In this document: positions 44,801-53,902 of the stretch, in pieces
Layout of the letters: each line of letters opens with the position of its first letter
How positions within the stretch are numbered: the stretch's first letter is position 1
From: Thermodesulfobacteriota bacterium
Lineage (GTDB): Bacteria; Desulfobacterota; UBA8473
DNA: 64,000 nucleotides
Direction: 5' to 3'
Assembly: GCA_040757775.1 (NCBI GenBank)
Contig: JBFLWQ010000002.1
Location: 124,001-188,000, forward strand
Translations under genes and position numbers: made by a program
Notes under the pieces: model-generated
Database searches by the model: none
What the model was told of the DNA's origin: nothing
What the model saw: only the letters and a program-made list of their open reading frames with translations

Positions 44801-45076
44801 TCAACTGCTTATCTTCTCTTTTAAATCCTTACCAACCTTTAAAAAGGGCAATCTTTTTGCCTGGACTTCAATGTTACGTCCAGTTCTAGGGTTCCTGCCG
44901 ATATACGGTTTATACTCTCTAATCACAAAACTGCCAAATCCACGAATTTCAATTCTGTCGTTATTTATTAGGGCATCAGTTAGACTACCAAAAATTATAT
45001 CAACAATTTCATTTGATTTTTTCTTGGTAATATTGGCTTTAATACTCAATTGCTTTGCCAGATCAGATTTATTCAT
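44801..45076 (-). CDS. HU/IHF-family DNA-binding protein
   Basis: 91 residues from MNKSDLAKQLSIKANITKK. The family arm is RGFGSFVIREYKPYIGRNPRTGR (about 49-71). I use the ATG at 45076 with GGGGAG seven bases upstream; the upstream frame to 45091 lacks a site. It is HU/IHF-alpha-like and lies divergent to pheA. A second relative is at 53298-53585. Confidence 0.9.
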   Translation of the reverse strand: MNKSDLAKQLSIKANITKKKSNEIVDIIFGSLTDALINNDRIEIRGFGSFVIREYKPYIGRNPRTGRNIEVQAKRLPFLKVGKDLKEKISS

Positions 45077-45175
45077 GGAATCTCCCCTCAAGAAAAGTTT
45101 CCCAGAAAAAGTCCCTTATTATCACTCTCTCAAATCCTTCATGCATAGACCCTTTCCTTGCATGGATACAGTAAT

Positions 45176-45204
45176 TTTATAATAAGTAATAGATTCAAAG
45201 TCAA
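45176..45204 (-). promoter_or_regulatory. Strong sigma-70-type promoter of the HU gene
   Basis: On the minus strand TTGACT (45204-45199), exactly 17 bases, TATAAA (45181-45176). The leader to the ATG is about 95 bases. This is the clearest promoter in the window. It occupies the left part of the 366-bp gap 45077-45442, which otherwise is AT-rich with no gene. Confidence 0.65.
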
Positions 45205-45301
45205 GAGGTTTTTATTTTTTGGATCATAAAAAGGTAAAACATAATAAATAATCTTTTTAGAGTAATATAGAATCTTTCACTTTTCTATGCCAAAAAAAGG
45301 T

Positions 45302-45330
45302 TTGCAATTTCTATGTATTTAAGTTAGAAT
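45302..45330 (+). promoter_or_regulatory. Candidate promoter of the aromatic amino acid operon
   Basis: TTGCAA (45302-45307), 17 bases, TAGAAT (45325-45330), about 112 bases before the pheA start. The leader contains no Phe-rich leader peptide or terminator stem that I can see, so attenuation is not supported. Confidence 0.5.
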
Positions 45331-45442
45331 AACTTTTTATAAAAAATGCAAAAAAACAGTTAGGCATAAGCAATTTTGCAAAGTTCATTTTGAAATTTTC
45401 CAGCGCAAATTAATAAACATCTTTGGGGAGGAGGATTAAAAT

Positions 45443-46525
45443 GTGAGTAAACGGAGTGAATTAGATATTTCACGTGACAAGATCGACCAGATTGATACAG
45501 GAATACTCAAATTACTCAATAAAAGGGCTGAATTAGCAATTAATATTGCTAAAACTAAAGCCAAAAACGATATGGATTTTTATGCACCAGAAAGAGAACT
45601 CAAAATATATGAGAGATTAACAAAGATAAATAAAGGCCCTTTTACAAACGAAGCCATAAAGACTGTCTTTAGAGAGATAATCTCTGCTTCCCTCTCCCTT
45701 GAGCAACCCATTAAAATTGCATACCTGGGGCCTAAAGCCACTTTTACTCACCTGGCATCTATTTATCACTTCGGCCTGTCAGCAGATTTTATACAGAAAA
45801 GCAATATCCCTGAAATATTTGACGAAGTAGAACGAGATAGAGTCAATTTTGGAGTTGTACCAATAGAGAACTCAACTGAAGGAGTGGTCAGCAATACCCT
45901 TGATATGTTTGTTGACTATAGCCTGAAGATATGCGCAGAGATTTTATTAGAGATATCTCATCATCTTCTGTCGAAAACAGGCAAGATGGAAAATATCGAG
46001 AAGGTATATTCTCACCCTCATGCCATTGCTCAATGCCGTAACTGGCTCGAAAATAACCTGCCAAATATACCTATACTCGATGTAGCAAGTACCGCTTTGG
46101 CTGCTCAGAATGCATCCGATGATCCATCAGTTGCTGCTATTGCCAGTGAGTTTGCCGCTACTCTTTACGGCCTGAACATAGTAAGAAGAAAGATTGAGGA
46201 TAACATCAATAATTTTACCAGATTCCTCGTAATCGGCAAAAAGGAACCTGAGAAGAGCGGCAATGATAAAACATCCATTATGTTTTCTGTCAAAGACGAA
46301 GTTGGGGCTTTACACCGGATGCTAGAACCCTTTGCCAAAAATAATATCAATCTGACAAAGATTGAGTCAAGACCTCTCAAAAAAAAGGCATGGGAATATA
46401 TATTCTTTTTGGATATGGAGGGGCACATCTCTAATGAAAATGTAAAAAATGCTCTGGATGAATTGGATAAAAATTCTTTATTTCTAAAGGTATTGGGATC
46501 ATACCCTAAGAGCAAAAAAAAATAG
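45443..46525 (+). CDS. pheA: Chorismate mutase/prephenate dehydratase
   Basis: Bifunctional enzyme to phenylpyruvate. AroQ-type chorismate mutase (about 1-90: SRDKIDQIDTGILKLLNKRA), prephenate dehydratase (about 93-270; IENSTEGVV, TRFLVIG), and a C-terminal ACT domain (about 278-355) with the Phe-binding ESRP in TKIESRPLKKKAW. 360 residues. The start is GTG at 45443 (an ATG at 45441 would run straight into TGA); GGGGAGGAGG is upstream. First gene of the aro operon. Confidence 0.93.
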   Translation: MSKRSELDISRDKIDQIDTGILKLLNKRAELAINIAKTKAKNDMDFYAPERELKIYERLTKINKGPFTNEAIKTVFREIISASLSLEQPIKIAYLGPKATFTHLASIYHFGLSADFIQKSNIPEIFDEVERDRVNFGVVPIENSTEGVVSNTLDMFVDYSLKICAEILLEISHHLLSKTGKMENIEKVYSHPHAIAQCRNWLENNLPNIPILDVASTALAAQNASDDPSVAAIASEFAATLYGLNIVRRKIEDNINNFTRFLVIGKKEPEKSGNDKTSIMFSVKDEVGALHRMLEPFAKNNINLTKIESRPLKKKAWEYIFFLDMEGHISNENVKNALDELDKNSLFLKVLGSYPKSKKK

Positions 46526-46543
46526 AACCTGGAAGGAAATAGT

Positions 46544-47557
46544 ATGATTGTAGTATTAAAACCAACCTGTACTGAAGATGATCTTAATCGCGTCATAAAA
46601 AAGATAGAAGATCTGGGTTTGGCTGTCCATATTTCGAAGGGAAAAGAACGTACCATTATTGGTGCTATTGGAGAGGATGCCATACTTCATAGCCAATCAT
46701 TAGAGTCACTTCCCGGTGTCGAAAAGATAGTACCAATATTAAAGCCTTACAAGCTGATTAGCAGAGACTTCAAAAAAGACAATACAATAATAAACTCCAA
46801 TGGAGTTGAGATTGGCGGCAACAAAATACAGGTTATTGCCGGGCCCTGTTCAGTAGAAGGCAGAGAGATGCTTCTGGATGTGGCTCAATCTGTCAAAGCA
46901 ACAGGGGTAAACTTCCTGCGTGGAGGTGCTTTTAAACCCAGGACTTCGCCTTACAGCTTTCAGGGATTGGGTGAAGAAGGGTTGAGGTATCTTGCAGAAG
47001 CAAGGGAAAAAACAGGCTTGATGATAGTCACTGAATTGATGGACCCCAGAGATATTGACATGGTCTGTAAATATGCTGACATAATTCAAATTGGTACCAG
47101 AAATATGCAGAATTTCCGTCTGTTGAAGGAGGTTGGCGCCATCAAAAAACCTATTATCCTTAAAAGAGGTTTCAGTGCTACTATACTTGAGCTTTTGATG
47201 TCTGCAGAATACATTGCATCCCAGGGAAATGAGCAGATAATACTGTGTGAGAGGGGGATTAGAACATTTGAAACAGCTACACGGAATACCCTTGATATAA
47301 GTGCTATTCCAATAATTAAGGAGCTTAGCCATCTCCCCATAATTGTAGACCCAAGCCATGCCGTTGGCAAATGGAATCTGGTTGGACCAGTATCCAGAGC
47401 TGCCATCGCAGCCGGAGCAGATGGATTAATGATTGAGGTACACCCTTCCCCGCAGGATGCCCTTTCTGATGGACCTCAATCCTTGAAACCCGATAATTTC
47501 AACAGCCTGATGAATGATTTGCGAAACATAGCCAATACTATAGGAAGGAGTTTGTGA
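46544..47557 (+). CDS. DAHP synthase, KDO8P-like type with N-terminal regulatory domain
   Basis: 3-deoxy-7-phosphoheptulonate synthase, first step of the shikimate pathway. An N-terminal ferredoxin-like regulatory domain (about 1-70: [18 protein letters not shown]) precedes the barrel: [13 protein letters not shown] (about 93-105), [17 protein letters not shown] (about 122-138), [11 protein letters not shown] and [11 protein letters not shown]. 337 residues, the class AroF/AroA-beta of Thermotoga and Bacillus, not E. coli AroG. It follows pheA by 18 bases; its TGA overlaps the GTG of tyrA. Confidence 0.92.
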   Translation: MIVVLKPTCTEDDLNRVIKKIEDLGLAVHISKGKERTIIGAIGEDAILHSQSLESLPGVEKIVPILKPYKLISRDFKKDNTIINSNGVEIGGNKIQVIAGPCSVEGREMLLDVAQSVKATGVNFLRGGAFKPRTSPYSFQGLGEEGLRYLAEAREKTGLMIVTELMDPRDIDMVCKYADIIQIGTRNMQNFRLLKEVGAIKKPIILKRGFSATILELLMSAEYIASQGNEQIILCERGIRTFETATRNTLDISAIPIIKELSHLPIIVDPSHAVGKWNLVGPVSRAAIAAGADGLMIEVHPSPQDALSDGPQSLKPDNFNSLMNDLRNIANTIGRSL

Positions 47558-48429
47558 GAGTGGCATACCTCTTTGAGAAGGTTGCAATTGTCGGATTGGG
47601 GTTAATTGGAGGTTCATTAGCAAATGCCGCCAGGGGAGAAAACCTCTTCAAAAAAGTGGTTGGTATAGGCAGGAACGAAAAAAATCTGGAAAAGGGCATT
47701 GATCTTGGTGTCATTGATAGTTATACTACCAACACTGCTGAAGGTGTTTCTGATGCGGATTTAGTGGTAGTGGCTACACCTCCCGGAGCAATTGTTGAGA
47801 TAATCAAGAAAGTAGTCCTCTATATACCAGATGGGTGCATAATTACGGATGTAGGCAGCATAAAGGAAGAAATAGTAAAGGGTGTAGAGAGACTTATTAC
47901 CGATAATGATAAGATATATTTCGTTGGCGGTCATCCCATTGCAGGAACAGAGAATTCTGGAATTGAAGCCATAGATCCTTACTTATTTATCGGGCACAAA
48001 TGTGTACTTACCCCTACTCCCAAAACAAACAGAGTCGCCTTTGAAAAAATTAAAACTATGTGGGAAAAGGTCGGTTGTAAAGTCATTTCAATGGATATGA
48101 CAAAACACGACAATATCTTCGCTATAGTCAGCCACTTGCCACATGTTGTTGCGTTTTCCCTGATAAACGCTATAATCAATATCAAGTATCTCAAAGAGGA
48201 TATATTATCATATTCCGCCGGGGGACTTAAAGATTTTACACGGATTGCAGCCAGTCATCCTATAATGTGGAAAGACATCTTCTTAATGAACAAAGAAAAT
48301 GTGCTGAATGGTATAACTCATTTTCAATCGTCACTGGAGGAAATAAAGAAGGCCATTGCAGAAGGGGATTCTGAAAAGCTGGTATCAGAATTTCAAAGAT
48401 CAAGAGAAGTGAGGAGATCTATTAAATAA
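47554..48429 (+). CDS. tyrA: Prephenate dehydrogenase
   Basis: NAD(P)-dependent route to 4-hydroxyphenylpyruvate. Rossmann motif [17 protein letters not shown] (about 10-26), [13 protein letters not shown] (about 129-141, catalytic His) and [20 protein letters not shown] (about 226-245). 291 residues. GTG start overlaps the DAHP synthase stop (GTGA). A monofunctional enzyme without chorismate mutase, which is supplied by PheA. Confidence 0.92.
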   Translation: MRVAYLFEKVAIVGLGLIGGSLANAARGENLFKKVVGIGRNEKNLEKGIDLGVIDSYTTNTAEGVSDADLVVVATPPGAIVEIIKKVVLYIPDGCIITDVGSIKEEIVKGVERLITDNDKIYFVGGHPIAGTENSGIEAIDPYLFIGHKCVLTPTPKTNRVAFEKIKTMWEKVGCKVISMDMTKHDNIFAIVSHLPHVVAFSLINAIINIKYLKEDILSYSAGGLKDFTRIAASHPIMWKDIFLMNKENVLNGITHFQSSLEEIKKAIAEGDSEKLVSEFQRSREVRRSIK

Positions 48430-48471
48430 ACCAGTATTCAGGAGTCATAAGACAGAAGTCAGAAGGTAACG

Positions 48472-49761
48472 TTGGAAAAGACGGTCGTTGAAAGAAAAGG
48501 AGGGTTAAAAGGAGAAGTAACTGTACCTGGAGATAAATCTATATCTCATAGGGCTGTCATTATTGGTTCTCTGGCAAAAGGCAAAACCAGAATTATAGGA
48601 CTCTCGAGAGGTGACGATAATCTTAGAACCCTGAATGCCTTTCGAATGATGGGCATTGAAGTGGATGAGCCAAAAGGAGACCAACTGATAATAAATGGTA
48701 GGGGGCTATCCGGTCTGACCGAACCTGAAGATGTTATAGACGCTGGCAATTCTGGAACCACTGTCCGACTTCTAACGGGTCTTTTAAGTGGACAAAGATT
48801 TTTCTCTGTAATTACTGGGGACAGATACCTCCGCAAGAGGCCCATGAAGAGGCTTGTCGAACCTCTTAGTTCAATGGGGGCTAAAATTTTGGGAAGGGAA
48901 AACGGAAACTTTGCCCCACTGGGTATTAATGGAACAAAGCTAAATTCTATTGACTATGCCTCTCCTATTGCCAGTGCCCAGGTTAAGTCAGCTATTCTTT
49001 TAGCCGGTCTTTATGCTGGTGGAGTCACAAAAGTAACCGAACCGTCCCTATCTAGGGATCACACTGAGCGCATGCTCAGTTTCTTCGGCGCCAATCTAAA
49101 AAGGGAGGGCAATTCAGTCAGCATATCCAATGGATCAAATATGGAAGGAAAGGAGATTGAGATTCCAGGGGATATCTCTTCGGCTGCTTTTTTTATAGTA
49201 GCGGCATTAGTCATACCAAATTCGGAACTTTTTTTAAAGCGGGTTGGGGTAAATCCAAGTCGTACCGGGATTTTAGAAGTATTGAAAAAAATGGGGGGAA
49301 ACATTCAATTATTAAATGAATATGAAACATGGGGAGAACCTGTAGCAGATATACTGGTTAAAACCAGTCAGCTTGAAGGAACTAAAATTGAAGGAGACCT
49401 CATACCAAAAACAATAGACGAACTCCCTATCCTGTCTGTTGCAGCATCAGTAGCAGAGGGCGACACAGTCATCAAAGATGCCAAAGAATTAAGGGTTAAA
49501 GAAACAGATAGAATCAAGGCTGTTGCCTCTGAATTAAAGAAATTTGGAGTAGAGGTAGAGGAATTCGATGATGGTATGAGGATATCAGGCAAAGATAGCT
49601 TAAGAGGATGTGACTGCCAGAGTTTCGGGGATCATCGCATTGCCATGTCACTGATAATTGCCGGTCTCATGGCATCAGGTAAGACTGTTGTAGAAGATAC
49701 TTCCTGTATTGGAATATCGTTCCCTGATTTTAAAGATAAATTATTTTCTCTTATTCAGTAA
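48472..49761 (+). CDS. aroA: EPSP synthase
   Basis: 3-phosphoshikimate 1-carboxyvinyltransferase. PGDKSISHRAVIIGSLA (about 19-35), DAGNSGTTVRLLTG (about 90-103), RDHTERML, KETDRIKAVASELKK (about 344-358) and SFGDHRIAMS (about 384-393). 429 residues. Start is TTG at 48472 with AGAAGG upstream. Follows tyrA by 42 bases. Confidence 0.94.
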   Translation: MEKTVVERKGGLKGEVTVPGDKSISHRAVIIGSLAKGKTRIIGLSRGDDNLRTLNAFRMMGIEVDEPKGDQLIINGRGLSGLTEPEDVIDAGNSGTTVRLLTGLLSGQRFFSVITGDRYLRKRPMKRLVEPLSSMGAKILGRENGNFAPLGINGTKLNSIDYASPIASAQVKSAILLAGLYAGGVTKVTEPSLSRDHTERMLSFFGANLKREGNSVSISNGSNMEGKEIEIPGDISSAAFFIVAALVIPNSELFLKRVGVNPSRTGILEVLKKMGGNIQLLNEYETWGEPVADILVKTSQLEGTKIEGDLIPKTIDELPILSVAASVAEGDTVIKDAKELRVKETDRIKAVASELKKFGVEVEEFDDGMRISGKDSLRGCDCQSFGDHRIAMSLIIAGLMASGKTVVEDTSCIGISFPDFKDKLFSLIQ

Positions 49762-49801
49762 GTTAACGTTAGACAATTGCTTGGCCAGGATGTTGGTAAA
49801 T

Positions 49802-50476
49802 ATGAAAAAGGGACTTATCATCGCCATTGATGGACCATCAGGCGCAGGAAAAAGTACAGTAAGCAAAATTTTAGCAAAAAGGTTGAACTATCTCTATATC
49901 GATACCGGAGCTATGTATCGGGCAGTAGCATTGAGTACCCTTGAAAAAAATATTAGCATTGATGAAGAAGACAGGCTTTTACAAATGTGCTTAGAGATTG
50001 ATATTTCATTTAGTATGGGAAATGGCTCTCCAAGGGTACTGCTAAATGGTAAGGACGTTACTGAGGCAATAAGGTCTTCCAGTGTGAGTATGCTGGCATC
50101 AAGCGTTTCTGCTAAAAAGGTTGTAAGGGATGCATTATTAAGGTTACAGAGAAAGATGGGGGAAGATGGGGGAGTCATTATAGAGGGAAGAGATATTGGA
50201 ACAATAGTTTTTCCTGATGCTGATATTAAATTCTATCTTGATGCTTTATCAGAAGAAAGGGGGAAGAGGAGATACAGAGAATTAATAGCAAATGGAGAAA
50301 AAGTCAGCTTGGATAGGGTTACCAGGGAAATAATCCAAAGAGACCGCAACGACAGTTCGAGGAAATATGCCCCGTTAAAACCTGCCATTGATTCTATTAC
50401 TATTGATTCTACCGACAGCACTATTGAAGAAGTTGTAGAGAAGTTGTTGGAGATTATTAGAGGAATTAAAAATTGA
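49802..50476 (+). CDS. cmk: Cytidylate kinase
   Basis: Phosphorylates CMP/dCMP. P-loop IAIDGPSGAGKSTVSKIL (about 6-23), DTGAMYRAVAL (about 37-47), EGRDIGTIVFPDADIKFYLDA (about 123-143) and RDRNDSSRKYAPLKPA (about 178-193). The ATG at 49802 (MKKGLIIAIDG, 224 residues) fits the family; the upstream frame from 49709 overlaps aroA and adds 31 unrelated residues. Its TGA coincides with the start of a repeat fragment at 50475. Confidence 0.93.
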   Translation: MKKGLIIAIDGPSGAGKSTVSKILAKRLNYLYIDTGAMYRAVALSTLEKNISIDEEDRLLQMCLEIDISFSMGNGSPRVLLNGKDVTEAIRSSSVSMLASSVSAKKVVRDALLRLQRKMGEDGGVIIEGRDIGTIVFPDADIKFYLDALSEERGKRRYRELIANGEKVSLDRVTREIIQRDRNDSSRKYAPLKPAIDSITIDSTDSTIEEVVEKLLEIIRGIKN

Positions 50477-50497
50477 TGGACTTTTTACTAAGCCATC
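50475..50497. repeat. Fragment of the 43935-44059 repeat at the cmk 3' end
   Basis: GATGGACTTTTTACTAAGCC matches GATGGACTTTTTACGAAGCC at 44038-44056 with one difference. It overlaps the cmk stop codon and fills part of the 61-bp gap before rpsA. Confidence 0.7.
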
Positions 50498-50537
50498 AAA
50501 GCTGTTAGAAAAAATAATTTAGGAGGATAACCTTTTA

Positions 50538-52304
50538 ATGGAAAATGAAACTGATGTAGTTCAAGATAAAGATTCTATCCCTGAGAGAAAGGATGCAGAC
50601 CCAGGTACTGCTTCAAAAAACAAGAGTTCTGATCTTGATGAAAATTTTGAGCAACTCTATGAAAAGAGTTTAAACAAGTTGCAAGAAGGGGAAGTGGTAA
50701 GGGGAAAGGTTATTCAGATAACTGAAAATAATATTATGGTAGATGTGGGTTACAAGTCTGAAGGACAGGTTCCGACTAAAGAATTCTTAAATGAACAGGG
50801 AGAGATAACTGTAAATATCGGTGATGAGGTAGACGTTTTACTTGAGCGAAGAGAAGACAAAAATGGATCTGTGGTTTTATCAAAAAATAAGGCAGACAAG
50901 TTGAAAGTATGGGATGAAATTAGCAGAATTTATGATGAAGATAACGTTATAGAGGGGGAAATCATTTCCAGGGTAAAAGGAGGATTTGCTGTAGATATTG
51001 GTGTTAATGCATTTTTGCCTGGCTCACAGGTGGATCTTCGCCCTGTTAGAAATTTTGAAGAATCCATTGGTAAAAGGTTTAAATTTAAGATATTAAAATT
51101 CAACAAAAAACAGGGTAATATCGTTCTGTCCAGAAGAGCTATCATGGAAAAAGAAAGAGAGATTTTGAGAAAAAGAACCCTGGAAACTCTGGAAGAGGGG
51201 CAAATAATTGAAGGTACCGTAAAAAATATTACCGACTATGGTGTCTTTATAGACTTAGGAGGAATTGATGGTCTGCTGCATATCACAGATCTGTCCTGGG
51301 GTAAGATAATCCACCCTCAGGATTTATGTTCAATAGGAGACAAACTAAAGGCTAAAGTTATAAAGTTTGACAGAGAAAATGAAAGGGTCTCCTTAGGGTT
51401 AAAACAAATCACGCCCGCCCCCTGGACCAACGCAGATGAAAAGTACCCAATAGGTTCAAGGGTTAAGGGAAAAGTAGTCAGTCTGGCAGATTATGGTGCT
51501 TTTGTCAGGCTGGAAGAAGGGATTGAGGGGTTAGTACATATTTCTGAAATGTCCTGGACCCGAAAGATAAGACATCCATCGAAAGTTGTTGCCATAGGTG
51601 ACGAAATAGATGCTGTAGTTCTGGATATTGATACGGCCAGAAAGAGAATTTCTTTGGGTATAAAACAAATAGAACCAAACCCCTGGGCTATAGTTAAAGA
51701 GAAATACCCCTTAGGCACAAAGATTAAAGGTATCGTCAAAAATGTGACTGACTTTGGTCTATTCGTAGGGATAGAGGAAGGGATTGATGGATTGGTTCAC
51801 ATATCAGATATTTCCTGGAAACAGAAAATAAAGAACCCTTCGGAGTTATATCACAAAGGTCAAAGCGTGGAGGCGGTCGTCCTAAATGTAGACCAAGAAA
51901 ATGAAAGGTTTTCCCTGGGTATCAAACAGCTTGAACCTGATCCATGGGATACGCTACTAAAAAAGTATAAACCGGGCAATGTAGTGTCAGGGATTGTTAC
52001 CAATATCACGGATTTTGGTATATTTGTTGAAATAGAAGAAGGGATTGAAGGTTTAATTCATGTCTCTGAAATTAGTAAAGAAAAGGTGGAAAAACCTGCA
52101 GATTTTACTAAAGTTGGAGAAGCGATATCTGCTCTCATTATCAATATCGCAGAGAAGGAAAAAAAGATCGGGCTGAGCATTAAAGAGCTCCACAAAATGT
52201 CAGAAAAAGCTGATTTTCAGAAATTTTTAACTAACCAAGAATCTGCTACCTCCAATTTGGGAGAACTAATTAGAGAAGAACTCGAGCAAAAAAATAGAAC
52301 GTGA
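50538..52304 (+). CDS. rpsA: 30S ribosomal protein S1
   Basis: 588 residues with six S1 RNA-binding repeats at about 48-116, 134-200, 221-290, 306-376, 393-463 and 480-550. The last four are closely alike (for example EGIEGLVHISEMSW and EGIDGLVHISDISW). An acidic N-terminal extension of about 45 residues precedes them. It brings mRNA to the 30S subunit. AGGAGG lies 8-10 bases before the ATG. Order cmk-rpsA-sppA-ihf is conserved in relatives; ispH, sometimes between cmk and rpsA, is absent. Confidence 0.95.
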   Translation: MENETDVVQDKDSIPERKDADPGTASKNKSSDLDENFEQLYEKSLNKLQEGEVVRGKVIQITENNIMVDVGYKSEGQVPTKEFLNEQGEITVNIGDEVDVLLERREDKNGSVVLSKNKADKLKVWDEISRIYDEDNVIEGEIISRVKGGFAVDIGVNAFLPGSQVDLRPVRNFEESIGKRFKFKILKFNKKQGNIVLSRRAIMEKEREILRKRTLETLEEGQIIEGTVKNITDYGVFIDLGGIDGLLHITDLSWGKIIHPQDLCSIGDKLKAKVIKFDRENERVSLGLKQITPAPWTNADEKYPIGSRVKGKVVSLADYGAFVRLEEGIEGLVHISEMSWTRKIRHPSKVVAIGDEIDAVVLDIDTARKRISLGIKQIEPNPWAIVKEKYPLGTKIKGIVKNVTDFGLFVGIEEGIDGLVHISDISWKQKIKNPSELYHKGQSVEAVVLNVDQENERFSLGIKQLEPDPWDTLLKKYKPGNVVSGIVTNITDFGIFVEIEEGIEGLIHVSEISKEKVEKPADFTKVGEAISALIINIAEKEKKIGLSIKELHKMSEKADFQKFLTNQESATSNLGELIREELEQKNRT

Positions 52305-52313
52305 GGTTAAGAG

Positions 52314-53201
52314 ATGAAAAGGCATCCAGTTTTACTAGGTATTATAATAGCAGGAATACTTCTAGTTGTCTTCTTCATCGCTGTATTTGCTATCACATAT
52401 ACTGGAGGGGATACCACTCTAGCCATGGGTGATAAGGTTGCAGTGGTAAATACTAAAGGAATAATTAAGGATTCAACAACTATTATAGAGCAACTTTTAA
52501 GGTTTAAAAAGGATAAAAGTGTCAAAGCAATCGTGTTGAGAATTGACTCTCCAGGAGGTGCTGTTGGGCCAACTCAGGAAATCTATGAAGAGGTAAAAAA
52601 GATCAGGGAGAAAAAAAAGGTATTAGTCTCTATGGGGTCTCTGGCAGCCTCAGGTGGTTATTATATAGCCTGCGCTGCTGATAAAATAATAGCAAACCCC
52701 GGAACTATAACCGGAAGTATCGGCGTAATCATTGAGTTCGGTAATATAGAAGAACTCATGAAAAAAATTGGGTTCAAAAGCGTAATAATCAAGAGTGGTG
52801 AGTACAAGGACGTTATGTCTCCTTTCAGAGGGATAACAGATCAAGAAAAAATTATACTCCGTGGGGTTGTTGATAGTGTTCATAGTCAATTTATTGAAGC
52901 AGTAGTGGAAGGTAGAAAGTTAAAAAGAGAAGATGTGGCTAAGATTGCAGATGGAAGGATATTTTCGGGAGAACAGGCTAAGGCATTAGGTTTAGTTGAT
53001 ACTCTCGGTAACCTACAAGACGCTATCTCAATGGCAGCTGAAATTGCGGGTATCAAGGGTGAACCAAATGTAATTTATCCCCCCAAGGATAGATTCTCGA
53101 TACTCGATTTTTTATTCCAACGAATGGCCACAGATTTCATTAATTATCTAGAAAACAAAAGTTGCCAGTTTAATTACCTGTTTGTCCCCAATAGATTATA
53201 A
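52314..53201 (+). CDS. sppA: Signal peptide peptidase SppA (short form)
   Basis: Membrane-anchored serine protease that degrades remnant signal peptides. One N-terminal helix (about 8-30), RIDSPGGAVGPTQEIYEE (about 80-97), catalytic Ser in SLAASGGYYIACAA (about 112-125) and catalytic Lys in IKSGEYKDVMSPFR (about 160-173). 295 residues, the S49 half-length form that works as an oligomer. Follows rpsA by 9 bases. Confidence 0.91.
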   Translation: MKRHPVLLGIIIAGILLVVFFIAVFAITYTGGDTTLAMGDKVAVVNTKGIIKDSTTIIEQLLRFKKDKSVKAIVLRIDSPGGAVGPTQEIYEEVKKIREKKKVLVSMGSLAASGGYYIACAADKIIANPGTITGSIGVIIEFGNIEELMKKIGFKSVIIKSGEYKDVMSPFRGITDQEKIILRGVVDSVHSQFIEAVVEGRKLKREDVAKIADGRIFSGEQAKALGLVDTLGNLQDAISMAAEIAGIKGEPNVIYPPKDRFSILDFLFQRMATDFINYLENKSCQFNYLFVPNRL

Positions 53202-53267
53202 CTATTTAATTTGCAAACAGACAGTATTCAGCAGCCACAAAGTCACCTTTCCATGGTTTAAAAAACG

Positions 53268-53273
53268 TATAAT
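53268..53273 (+). promoter_or_regulatory. Possible -10 box upstream of the IHF-like gene
   Basis: A perfect TATAAT 25 bases before the ATG, with no good -35 at 17 bases (reads ACCTTT). A private promoter for the IHF-like gene is possible besides read-through from sppA. Confidence 0.35.
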
Positions 53274-53297
53274 GTAACTTCATGAAAGGAAATTTCT

Positions 53298-53585
53298 ATG
53301 ACAAAGAGTAAACTAGTTGAAAAAATATCTGAAAACCTCACTAGCATCACCAAGAAAGATGTCAAAATAATAGTCGATATTATGTTTGATAGCATGATTG
53401 ATTCACTAAAAAAGGGCGAACGAATCGAAATCCGTGGGTTTGGAAGTTTTAAAGTAAAGGAAAGAAACGCCAGGAATGGAAGAAATCCCAAGACCGGGAT
53501 TATTGTGAACATCCCTGAAAAAAAGACTATATTTTTTAAACCTGGTAAAGAACTTAAAAAAAAGGTAGACTATCAGATAAGTTAA
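53298..53585 (+). CDS. IHF-like DNA-bending protein
   Basis: 95 residues: TKSKLVEKISENLTSITKKD, RGFGSFKVKERNARNGRNP (about 50-68; the minor-groove arm) and a basic end KPGKELKKKVDYQIS. The arm and position after sppA favour IHF-beta. It would bend DNA with a partner, perhaps the HU-like protein at 44801. GAAAGGAAA precedes the ATG. Confidence 0.88.
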   Translation: MTKSKLVEKISENLTSITKKDVKIIVDIMFDSMIDSLKKGERIEIRGFGSFKVKERNARNGRNPKTGIIVNIPEKKTIFFKPGKELKKKVDYQIS

Positions 53586-53730
53586 TTTTGTCTCTTTTCC
53601 TTCCTGCACACTCCTTGTGAGTAATTAGTCCACCCCGAAAAATGAAACATTCATGTCGCATGGCAACACAAAGGAGAATGAAAATCCCCTCTCACCCCAT
53701 AGGCGCCAACTTAAGAGAGTAGGATTCATT

Positions 53731-53820
53731 CGTCATTCCGGCAAAACCCGTATCAAGTAAGGGGCAGGCACCGGAATCCAGAGAACTATACAACTGGATT
53801 CCCGTTTTCACGAGAAGACA
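53731..53820. repeat. CATTCCGG-type inverted repeat element
   Basis: CGTCATTCCGGCAAAACCCG at the left and CTGGATTCCCGTTTTCACG at the right are imperfect inverted copies, with CCGGAATCCAG in the middle (53771 on). This matches the frequent 'CATTCCGGCGAAAGCCGGAATCCAG' extragenic repeats of Deltaproteobacteria. It occupies the 317-bp gap between the IHF gene and ppx, which holds no gene. Confidence 0.7.
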
Positions 53821-53902
53821 GATTAGAGTAGGGAATTTTCCAGGACGAACTAACTATGTAGTTCTATATAAATGCACTAAATTTTGAATCAGGAATAAAT
53901 TA

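Noticed and set aside
45077-45442. Attenuator or T-box before pheA
   Set aside because: No leader peptide rich in Phe/Tyr/Trp, no T-box sequence, and no terminator stem with T-run in the leader.
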